A DNA stretch of 5,622 nucleotides, from positions 1-5,622 of the forward strand of contig JAAKFB010000128.1 of NCBI GenBank assembly GCA_011065235.1, in the 5' to 3' direction. Source of the stretch: Chlamydiota bacterium. GTDB lineage: Bacteria > Chlamydiota > Chlamydiia > Chlamydiales > Rhabdochlamydiaceae. A program made the position numbers and the translations under genes. Position 1 is the stretch's first letter; each line of letters starts with the position of its first letter. Below, piece after piece: positions 1 to 5,373 of the stretch. The notes under the pieces are model-generated. The model made no database searches and was not told the DNA's origin. It worked only from the letters and a program-made list of their open reading frames with translations.

Positions 1-984
1 GCACTCTTGGAAATAGACGCAATCAATAGTCTCAATTTCCGCATCGCTTGCGATTTTTGCAGTTGATGCTAATGTGCGGAACTGTTCAATCGCGTCTGCA
101 ATGTAAGGTAGTTCTTCCGCCCATGTTCCTTCGAATTTTTCATTCATGATTGCAAGCGAGCCATTGAACCAATGGGTTAGAGTGTTTTTCGATAAAAATT
201 TGATTTCATTTTTGAGTCGGGTAATGATTGTCATTTGTTTAGTATCTTGAACCACGACTGCTTCCAGAATGGAGTTAAATGCATCTAAACACTTCATAAG
301 AGTATTGCGAAGGTTTTTCTTGATAGGTTCAAGCTTATCAAGCCTGTTTTGCACGATCTTGTCGAATTGCGGTTTTTCATCTTTTAATTCTGTTGGAATG
401 AGATCGTAGAAGTGAAGTTGATCGACATTGTATTTTTCAAGCATTTCACAAGCAGTGAGGTTTTCTATTTCTTTTTTGAAGATCGGGAGGAATTCTTTGG
501 GTTCTGGGATCCTCAAACCGACTGACCTGTGTTGGTGCTTCATTCTTATGGCAAACCGATAAAGGTTGATGATTTCTGGAATAGCCATCTTCTCAGCAGC
601 TTCTTTAAACTTTTGAGGAAATAGAGTTTTTTGGGGGATGTCATAGTTCATCATGTTTTCCCATCCATGCTCTTTGATGGTTTCTTGCAGCGTGCTTTGA
701 GCTGCTTGCGTGCGATACTGCGCGAGTAAAATGGGGTTGTCATAGTTGTTCATTCGCTGGATTTGCCAGACAAGTGCTCCCGTGATGACAAAGCAGGGAA
801 GGGCGATAAAGAGGGTAGCGAAGTTACTTGAAGCAATGAAGGCGATGGCGCCGATTGCAAAGGCAATTTCCGCAAAGCTTTTCATCGCAGACCTGTTGGT
901 CTTGATGTCCGATATAGAGGGCCCTTTGGTGGTTATTTGAAGGTGAGGGACTTCTTTTAAAGGGATGGAAGTGAGACGTACCAT
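1..984 (-). CDS. Unrecognised protein with paired N-terminal transmembrane segments, Inc-like shape (3' end outside window)
   Basis: The frame is open from an ATG at 984 to the left edge, giving 328 residues with no stop, so the C-terminus is missing. A GGAG lies 7 bases before the ATG, which supports this start. Residues 1-35 are polar. Two hydrophobic stretches follow, roughly 37-51 and 55-74, separated by a short SSN turn, so they probably form a membrane hairpin. The rest (about 76-328) is soluble, mostly helical-looking and rich in Lys/Glu, with a few Cys. I recognise no enzyme motif. Two close transmembrane segments plus a large cytosolic domain is the layout of chlamydial Inc proteins, which type III secretion places in the inclusion membrane; that assignment is inference from shape alone. 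An ordinary inner-membrane protein is equally possible. The neighbouring DUF2721 gene is divergent, so this gene has its own promoter. Confidence 0.82.
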   Translation of the reverse strand, partial: MVRLTSIPLKEVPHLQITTKGPSISDIKTNRSAMKSFAEIAFAIGAIAFIASSNFATLFIALPCFVITGALVWQIQRMNNYDNPILLAQYRTQAAQSTLQETIKEHGWENMMNYDIPQKTLFPQKFKEAAEKMAIPEIINLYRFAIRMKHQHRSVGLRIPEPKEFLPIFKKEIENLTACEMLEKYNVDQLHFYDLIPTELKDEKPQFDKIVQNRLDKLEPIKKNLRNTLMKCLDAFNSILEAVVVQDTKQMTIITRLKNEIKFLSKNTLTHWFNGSLAIMNEKFEGTWAEELPYIADAIEQFRTLASTAKIASDAEIETIDCVYFQEC

Positions 985-991
985 GATGATT

Positions 992-995
992 CTCC
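992..995 (-). promoter_or_regulatory. Ribosome binding site (GGAG) of the Inc-like gene
   Basis: On the minus strand GGAG sits 7 bases upstream of the ATG at 984. It picks this ATG over the internal Met codons and is one of the better Shine-Dalgarno sequences in the window. Confidence 0.7.
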
Positions 996-1010
996 AATTT
1001 CAAAGCAAAC

Positions 1011-1039
1011 AGATTAACAGACTTTTGAATAAATCTCAA
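1011..1039 (-). promoter_or_regulatory. Possible sigma-70/sigma-66-type promoter for the Inc-like gene
   Basis: On the minus strand TTGAGA (1039-1034, 5 of 6 consensus bases) is followed after 17 bases by TAATCT (1016-1011, only 3 of 6). This would start transcription near 1004, about 20 bases before the ATG, leaving room for the GGAG. The -10 match is poor and the 73-base divergent gap gives little choice of position, so this is a weak proposal. Confidence 0.2.
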
Positions 1040-1057
1040 ACATGTTAAGCGTTTTGT

Positions 1058-1588
1058 ATGGACCCAACTCCCTACGCATGGGCTGAAATCATCACTTCTT
1101 CGGTCGTCCCTGTCGTCATTATCTCGGCATGTGGGCTGCTTTGCTTGGCTTTTTATAATCGGCTATCAGTTGTCGTGACCCGTTTGCGCTCTTTGCAAAG
1201 GGAACGCCTTTCGGAGTATAAGGAGCTTCTAAAAGATGAAAAAAAAGGGGGGCTGCTCAAAGAGGAATCGGAGCAGTTTTTGCACTTTTTGGAAGATCAA
1301 ACTGTCGATGTCTTGAAACGGGCTTATTATTTGCGCAATTGCATTTTTTGTCTCATTTCGTGCATCTGTTCGTTGGTTGTCACCTCTCTTGTGATCGGTC
1401 TGAGTGTGGTCTTTCCCATTTTGGAGATCTTTGCTCTCGTGTTCTTTATCACGGGGCTTTTTTTACTGCTCTACGGATTGAGCTTTGCAATCAGGGAGAT
1501 CAAAATTGCACTCAATCCCATTCAGATGGAAAGTGGCTTTGTACAGCGCTTAATCAAGAGTCAGCTCGAGAAAAGCATTTCGAAATAA
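1058..1588 (+). CDS. DUF2721-family integral membrane protein
   Basis: This 176-residue protein resembles the DUF2721 family of small bacterial membrane proteins of unknown function. The family-like signature is the first membrane segment (about 13-33), with ISACGLL and then an NRL...RLRSL stretch at 34-46. A charged, probably helical cytoplasmic loop follows (about 43-90, many Lys/Glu), then two more membrane segments (about 94-116 and 119-144) and a basic tail. The ATG at 1058 is the only sensible start, because an in-frame TAA lies at 1046-1048 and no ATG, GTG or TTG codon lies between. No good Shine-Dalgarno sequence precedes it. The gene is divergent to the Inc-like gene (73-base gap) and its last 39 bases overlap the 3' end of the aminotransferase on the other strand. 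The family has no established role and I do not assign one. Confidence 0.82.
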   Translation: MDPTPYAWAEIITSSVVPVVIISACGLLCLAFYNRLSVVVTRLRSLQRERLSEYKELLKDEKKGGLLKEESEQFLHFLEDQTVDVLKRAYYLRNCIFCLISCICSLVVTSLVIGLSVVFPILEIFALVFFITGLFLLLYGLSFAIREIKIALNPIQMESGFVQRLIKSQLEKSISK

Positions 1589-2380
1589 TTCCCTACACTG
1601 CTGTGTTTTGGGGCCAGGTTGGCCTGTCCCTATCGGGCGGGCGTCAATGGCTACAAGGGGGACGATTTCTTTGATGCTGGAGGTGGTGAATGCCTCATCT
1701 ACTTCAGAGAGCTCGTCAAGATTTAAAGGGCGCAGTTCGATGTCAAAGTGGTTTGCACATTTTTCTAGCAGGATGTCGCGCGTGATCCCAGGCAAAATGC
1801 CCTCTTTTGCGGTGAGGAGTTTATCTCCTTTGATGGCAAAAAAATTACAGGTGGTTCCTTCTAATATTTCTCCCTGTGCATTGCAATAAAGAACCTCTTG
1901 TGCCCCTTTTTCACGCGCCCCTTCAAGCAGGGTCATGGCAGGGAGGTAGTTGAGGATCTTGACTTCTGGAAACAGGCGGTTGTGGACGGTAGTGAGAGCG
2001 TGGATGCCATTTTTGTAATAATTAGCAGGGAAAGGGGAATAGGGTTTTGTCAAAATGATCAGGGAGCTTTCTCGAATGGGGGTGAGTCCATCTTCTGTGA
2101 TGCCCTTTGTTACAATGATCCGAATGGTCGATTCGATGAAATCATTGTGCTCGATGAGGTGATAGACGATGTCTTCGATTTCTTGAAGAGTATGGGAGAG
2201 TTTGATTTCGATTGCAGTTGCAGCTTTTAACAAGCGATGAAGGCGTTTTGACAAAAATGCGGGATGCTTTTCGTAGGTGCGGAAATGCTCAAATACGCCG
2301 TAACCGCGCAAAAATCCCAAATCGAATGGAGAAATGGAAGGGGTTTTGAAATACTCGCCATTGATATAAGCAGTTTTCAT
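1550..2380 (-). CDS. Class IV PLP-dependent aminotransferase (branched-chain / D-amino acid aminotransferase-like)
   Basis: This 276-residue fold-type IV PLP enzyme would move an amino group between an amino acid and a 2-oxo acid in the cytoplasm. Visible landmarks, numbered from the ATG: GFLRGYGVFE at 22-31, typical of the family N-terminal domain; Arg46/Arg49 near the phosphate-binding position; Lys141 in EVKILNYLP, the expected Schiff-base lysine; Glu174 in EGTTCNFF, the expected partner of the pyridine nitrogen; LPGITR at 196-201; and TSSIKEIVP near 233-241. Length is normal. The ATG at 2380 overlaps the stop of the upstream gene (ATGA) and has no clear Shine-Dalgarno sequence, so translation is probably coupled. 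A TTG ten codons upstream is open but adds a tail the family does not have. Substrate is uncertain: branched-chain aminotransferase is the default label, and D-amino acid aminotransferase or aminodeoxychorismate lyase cannot be excluded. Confidence 0.88.
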   Translation of the reverse strand: MKTAYINGEYFKTPSISPFDLGFLRGYGVFEHFRTYEKHPAFLSKRLHRLLKAATAIEIKLSHTLQEIEDIVYHLIEHNDFIESTIRIIVTKGITEDGLTPIRESSLIILTKPYSPFPANYYKNGIHALTTVHNRLFPEVKILNYLPAMTLLEGAREKGAQEVLYCNAQGEILEGTTCNFFAIKGDKLLTAKEGILPGITRDILLEKCANHFDIELRPLNLDELSEVDEAFTTSSIKEIVPLVAIDARPIGTGQPGPKTQQCRELFRNAFLELTLD

Positions 2381-3222
2381 CGTAGATGGGGATAATTTTC
2401 GGTTAGCCAAGAATTAAGATTGCCCAAAATGCGCAGGCGCTCCTCTTCGGGGTTTTTGATCAACTCTGGATTAAAACGGATTCGGCCAATATCAATTTGA
2501 ATGGGTTTTTCCCCGACAAATCCGTAATTATTTTCCATCGTTTGAATCCGGTCGGTAATCCCTACGGAGATCCGCTTTTCAAGGAGTTTTTCCAACCGGA
2601 TAACAGCAGCATTAGCCTCTTCGAGGCGATTGGTTTTGACAAGGTTGTTGAGATACCGTGGAACGAGAATGGCCTTCTCTTGAATGATAAACGGGGTATT
2701 TTCTAAAGCGAGGACATGGATCCTGCCATGGTGATCCGTGACATGTACGAAATAACAAATCCGTTTGGAAGGGCTTAAATGGGCAAAAATAAGACCGGTT
2801 TCTTCGCGTAAGAATTCATAGGCCATTTGATGGCGAACGAATAATTTTTTTAAACGAGCTTTTTTCTGAAACCACTCCCTAGAAATCCATTTTATGGAGC
2901 TGTAGCGCTTCCAATATTTCCACTTAGTATGCCAATTTTTTTTGAGCGGTCGCATGGGATTGAAAAGTTTGAGGACATAGCAGCCATCTTCACTTTCAAA
3001 AGCCATCATCTGTTTGCCATGCCCTAGAAAGTGAAAGCGTTGACCGAGAATGGAGTCTAAATTGGAAAAATCGAGCTCGGGGACTTGTGTCGAATAGGTT
3101 TTGTCAAATCCATGCTCAAAGACTTTTGAGGAAAATTCTCCATCAAAATGCAAAAAAAACAATGAGAAGAGGTGCAATGCGATGGGGAAAGCTAAGACTA
3201 AAAGGAGGATTTTTTTCTTCAT
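2377..3222 (-). CDS. Exported or membrane-anchored protein with kinase-like motifs
   Basis: This 281-residue protein belongs to no family I can name. It begins MKKK followed by a hydrophobic stretch (about 5-24), which would be a signal peptide or a single membrane anchor; the rest is soluble and basic. Several motifs fall in the order expected of a protein-kinase-like fold: a glycine-containing loop LGHGKQMMAF at 66-75, Lys85 in CYVLKLF (candidate ATP-binding lysine), Glu136 or Glu140 in a following helix, Asp224 in GITDR with Asn231/232 soon after (candidate catalytic loop), and Asp244 in IQIDIGR (DFG-like, metal binding). The kinase reading is inference from these motifs, with no database match. 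It is the first gene of a two-gene minus-strand operon, and its TGA overlaps the ATG of the aminotransferase. The ATG at 3222 lacks a strong Shine-Dalgarno sequence. It is divergent to hctA across a 99-base gap. Confidence 0.83.
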   Translation of the reverse strand: MKKKILLLVLAFPIALHLFSLFFLHFDGEFSSKVFEHGFDKTYSTQVPELDFSNLDSILGQRFHFLGHGKQMMAFESEDGCYVLKLFNPMRPLKKNWHTKWKYWKRYSSIKWISREWFQKKARLKKLFVRHQMAYEFLREETGLIFAHLSPSKRICYFVHVTDHHGRIHVLALENTPFIIQEKAILVPRYLNNLVKTNRLEEANAAVIRLEKLLEKRISVGITDRIQTMENNYGFVGEKPIQIDIGRIRFNPELIKNPEEERLRILGNLNSWLTENYPHLR

Positions 3223-3321
3223 GCTTCAATGTTACCAGATCGAAAAAAATGTTGCACTATATCGATGATCCGAATATGCAAATGAATAGATTGTTTTTTT
3301 TAACCAAACAGGAGATTGGCA
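3223..3321. other. Divergent intergenic region between the kinase-like gene and hctA
   Basis: These 99 AT-rich bases must carry promoters for both flanking genes. They contain an A-run at 3243-3249, a T-run at 3294-3301, and an imperfect inverted repeat with arms TTGCA (3252-3256) and TGCAA (3277-3281). A TATAGT on the minus strand (3261-3256) could be a -10 for the kinase-like gene, but no -35 stands at the right distance. For hctA no convincing -35/-10 pair is visible. Confidence 0.5.
3310..3315 (+). promoter_or_regulatory. Ribosome binding site (AGGAGA) of hctA
   Basis: AGGAGA lies 6 bases before the ATG at 3322 and is the strongest Shine-Dalgarno sequence in the window. It decides the start: the TTG at 3316, two codons upstream in the same frame, is directly against it and cannot be used with it. 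Confidence 0.85.
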
Positions 3322-3621
3322 ATGGCTCTAAGTAAATCGGTTGATCAATTGAAGAGATTACTGCTTGAGATCTCTCATGATCTTGAAAAATCGGGAAGAG
3401 GGAATAAAGCTGCTTCACAACGCGTACGAACGAATACGATCAAGTTTGCTAAAATAGCAAAAATGTATCGAAAAGAGTCGGTCGCTGAAGGAAGAAAAGG
3501 CGATAAAAAGAAAAAAACCACAAAACGTAAAGTAGCAAAAAAGAAAAAGCCCGCAGCGCGTAAGAAAAAAGTTACACGCAAAAAAACCACAAGAAAAAAG
3601 ACAACACGCAGACGACGCTAG
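3322..3621 (+). CDS. hctA: Histone H1-like nucleoid protein Hc1
   Basis: Hc1 condenses chlamydial DNA as reticulate bodies turn into infectious elementary bodies. This 99-residue protein has the two expected parts. Residues 1-56 form the conserved N-terminal region, with GNKAASQRVRTNTIK at 27-41 and KIAKMYRKES at 44-53, very close to the chlamydial Hc1 signature. Residues 61-99 are a DNA-binding tail in which 25 of 39 residues are Lys or Arg. The tail is built of KK, TT and R blocks ending in RRRR, and is poorer in Ala and richer in Arg and Thr than I remember the C. trachomatis tail. It is also somewhat shorter than the roughly 125 residues of C. trachomatis Hc1. The start is fixed by the AGGAGA and by the MAL- N-terminus shared with the family. 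In C. trachomatis hctA is a late gene whose translation is repressed by the small RNA IhtA; I see no sign of such an RNA here. A strong terminator follows, so it is probably monocistronic. Confidence 0.95.
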   Translation: MALSKSVDQLKRLLLEISHDLEKSGRGNKAASQRVRTNTIKFAKIAKMYRKESVAEGRKGDKKKKTTKRKVAKKKKPAARKKKVTRKKTTRKKTTRRRR

Positions 3622-3628
3622 TTTGGTT

Positions 3629-3654
3629 GGGGGCAAATTTGTCCCCTTTTTTTT
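3629..3654 (+). terminator. Intrinsic terminator of hctA
   Basis: GGGGGC (3629-3634) pairs with GTCCCC (3641-3646), with one G-T pair, around the loop AAATTT. Some A-T pairs may extend the stem into the loop. Eight T residues follow directly (3647-3654). It starts 8 bases after the hctA stop codon, which makes hctA a separate transcription unit from the methyltransferase downstream. Confidence 0.93.
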
Positions 3655-3682
3655 ATCCCCCAAATAGAGTATTCTGTCTAGG

Positions 3683-4918
3683 ATGCTCTCTTTAAAAAAA
3701 TCGATAGACTTCTCAATAGATCAGGTCGAGGCTCGCTGCGGGCATGTGCCTGAATGTGGAGGGTGCTGTCTGCAGCAGATGGACTACTCCTCGCAGCTCG
3801 ATTTTAAGGAAGAGTGGGTTCAAAAATTGTTTTCCCCATTCATTGAAAGTCATCACACAGAAGTGCGTCCTATTCTCGGCTGCGAAAATCCTTGGCGCTA
3901 CCGCAATAAAATGGAGTTTTCCTTCTCCCAAAATCGGGCGGGAGATCACTTTCTCGGGTTGATGCTAGCCGGTGGGCGGGGCAAAGTGCTCAACCTATCT
4001 GAGTGCATGTTGGTTTCTAAGTGGTATATCGAAACGCTTTCTAGTGCGCGTGATTGGTGGAAGGAAAGTGGCCTTAGTGCTTATCACCACCGGACAGACA
4101 GTGGGCATTTACGCACCCTTACTTTACGCGAGGCAAAGCAGGGGAAGGGAAAAATGGCGATGCTGACCGTCTCGGGAAATCCTTCCTTTGCACTGAAAAA
4201 AGAGCAGATACAGAAATTTGTCGCGTGTATCAAAAAAACGACCCCTGATGAGCATTTGAGTATTTTTCTGCAGGTGCATCAGATTGCTAAGGGGCGTCCT
4301 ACACAATTTTTTGAGATGCACCTGCACGGCCCCGATCACATCACCGAGCGGCTCGAGGTTGAATTAGAAGGGCAAACGCATACTCTCGATTTTAAAATCA
4401 GTCCGACCTCTTTTTTCCAACCGAATACAGTGCAGGCTCAAAAGGTCTACTCAGAGGGATTGCAGATGCTATCGCTTTGTGGAGCGCGTCTCTTTGATCT
4501 CTATTGTGGGGGAGCAACGATTGGTCTTGCGGCGGCAAAGAGCGCGAAAGAGGTGATGGGAATCGAGTTGAATCACCACTCCGTATTTGATGCGAAATGG
4601 AATCAAGAAGTGAATGGAATTCAAAATTTCACTATTCACCGTGGGGATGTTGGTGAAGTGCTAACAGATTTAAATGTGGCTTCTCCTGATATCGTGGTTG
4701 TCGATCCCCCGCGCGTAGGATTAGGGGAGATCGCCCTACAACATGTTAAGAATTTAGGAGCTAAAGAAATTCTATACATTTCCTGCAGTCCTATAACACA
4801 AGCAGAGAATATTCAAGTTTTGATTGAGGCGGGGTATCGATTAAAAATTCTTCAACCTGTTGATCAGTTTCCACATACCGCACATGTTGAAAACATCTGC
4901 CTACTTCAAAAAGGTTGA
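3683..4918 (+). CDS. rlmD: 23S rRNA (uracil-5-)-methyltransferase, RlmD/RumA type
   Basis: This SAM-dependent enzyme of the TrmA/RlmC/RlmD family makes 5-methyluridine in RNA, probably in 23S rRNA. Cys19, Cys25 and Cys28, in a C-x5-C-GG-C arrangement followed by QQ, plus Cys108 in LSECML, match the [4Fe-4S] site of RlmD. Further on are FFQPN (244-248), the SAM-binding motif FDLYCGGATIGL (271-282), DPPR (341-344), the catalytic Cys368 in YISCSP, and Glu403 in HVEN, the expected proton-abstracting base. At 411 residues it is shorter than E. coli RlmD, because no TRAM domain precedes the Cys cluster. The ATG at 3683 has no spaced Shine-Dalgarno sequence. An in-frame TAG at 3665-3667 rules out a much longer form, and the next Met (residue 33) would lose the cluster. 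Which uridine is modified cannot be told from sequence; the C-x5-C-GG-C spacing favours RlmD over RlmC. Confidence 0.93.
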   Translation: MLSLKKSIDFSIDQVEARCGHVPECGGCCLQQMDYSSQLDFKEEWVQKLFSPFIESHHTEVRPILGCENPWRYRNKMEFSFSQNRAGDHFLGLMLAGGRGKVLNLSECMLVSKWYIETLSSARDWWKESGLSAYHHRTDSGHLRTLTLREAKQGKGKMAMLTVSGNPSFALKKEQIQKFVACIKKTTPDEHLSIFLQVHQIAKGRPTQFFEMHLHGPDHITERLEVELEGQTHTLDFKISPTSFFQPNTVQAQKVYSEGLQMLSLCGARLFDLYCGGATIGLAAAKSAKEVMGIELNHHSVFDAKWNQEVNGIQNFTIHRGDVGEVLTDLNVASPDIVVVDPPRVGLGEIALQHVKNLGAKEILYISCSPITQAENIQVLIEAGYRLKILQPVDQFPHTAHVENICLLQKG

Positions 4919-4964
4919 TTTTTCCTCCTTTTTCAGGCATGCTTAGTTGCAATCAATCAACTTT

Positions 4965-4970
4965 GAGGTG
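4965..4970 (+). promoter_or_regulatory. Ribosome binding site (GAGGTG) of yajC
   Basis: GAGGTG ends 8 bases before the ATG at 4979, supporting that start. It lies directly after the downstream arm of a possible long-range stem (4911-4920 with 4955-4964). Confidence 0.7.
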
Positions 4971-4978
4971 ATTTCGAA

Positions 4979-5356
4979 ATGAAAAAATTATTAGCACTTT
5001 TACCGCTGTTTTCTACAGCTTCTCTCTTTGCTCAAAATAGTGGTGGAGGTCGTGAAGGCAATTTGATGCAAACGATCATCATGCTTGCTATTGCGGCTTT
5101 ATTTTTCTATTTCATCCTTTTTCGTCCAGAGAGAAAGCGTCGCAAAGCCCTCAAAAATCAGCGCGAGTCGATGAAAAAAGGAGACAGAGTCACTGCGATG
5201 GGCATCATTGGAACCGTTGACAAAATCCAAGATAAAACAGTGATTTTGAAAATGATTGATGGAGCAAAAATCGAAGTTCTCAAAATGGCAATCTCTGAAG
5301 TGCAGCCATCTGCTGAGCAAGTCGAAGAAAAGAAAGAAGAAGCACCGACTAGCTAA
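4979..5356 (+). CDS. yajC: Sec translocon accessory protein YajC
   Basis: YajC is a small inner-membrane partner of SecDF that assists SecYEG-dependent protein export. The 125 residues show an N-terminal hydrophobic leader (1-18, MKKLLALLPLFSTASLFA), a Gly-rich linker, and the main membrane helix at about 29-49. Next comes the family hallmark FRPERKRRK (48-56) and a small cytosolic domain with KKGDRVTAMGIIGTV at 66-80 and a beta-rich stretch to SEV at 108. The tail is acidic, EEKKEE. Bacterial YajC is usually 85-115 residues, so this is slightly long because of the leader and tail. It follows the methyltransferase by 60 bases on the same strand with no clear terminator between, so co-transcription is plausible. 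Adjacency of hctA, the methyltransferase and yajC is, as I recall, shared with C. trachomatis. Confidence 0.94.
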   Translation: MKKLLALLPLFSTASLFAQNSGGGREGNLMQTIIMLAIAALFFYFILFRPERKRRKALKNQRESMKKGDRVTAMGIIGTVDKIQDKTVILKMIDGAKIEVLKMAISEVQPSAEQVEEKKEEAPTS

Positions 5357-5373
5357 TTTCTTACTGATCTGCT

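Noticed and set aside
746..940. Plus-strand frame of 64 codons
   Set aside because: It is antisense to the membrane segments of the Inc-like gene, with no ribosome binding site and no recognisable protein.
824..1039. Open minus-strand frame of 71 codons near the start of the Inc-like gene
   Set aside because: It overlaps the longer, better-supported frame from 984 to the window edge, which has a GGAG and sensible hydrophobic structure.
1039..1046. Palindrome AACATGTT upstream of the DUF2721 gene
   Set aside because: An 8-base palindrome without a partner or conserved flanks is expected by chance.
1339..1674. Plus-strand frame of 111 codons crossing the DUF2721 and aminotransferase 3' ends
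   Set aside because: It is out of frame with DUF2721 and antisense to the aminotransferase, has no protein-like features, and is explained as a shadow of both genes.
2381..2410. TTG start ten codons upstream of the aminotransferase ATG
   Set aside because: It would add a tail absent from the family and lies inside the upstream gene; the ATG at 2380 gives the normal N-terminus.
3316..3321. TTG start two codons upstream of the hctA ATG
   Set aside because: It touches the AGGAGA with no spacing, while the ATG at 3322 has ideal spacing and gives the conserved MAL- start.
3375..3663. Two Phe/Cys-rich minus-strand frames opposite hctA
   Set aside because: They are mirror images of the Lys-rich Hc1 tail (AAA codons read as TTT) and have no ribosome binding site.
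4919..4934. Pyrimidine-rich tract with CCTCC after rlmD as a terminator
   Set aside because: No GC-rich stem precedes the T-run, so it is not an intrinsic terminator.
4915..4943. TTGATT with a possible -10 CATGCT upstream of yajC
   Set aside because: The -10 matches only 3 of 6 bases, and the TTGATT is explained by the rlmD stop region.
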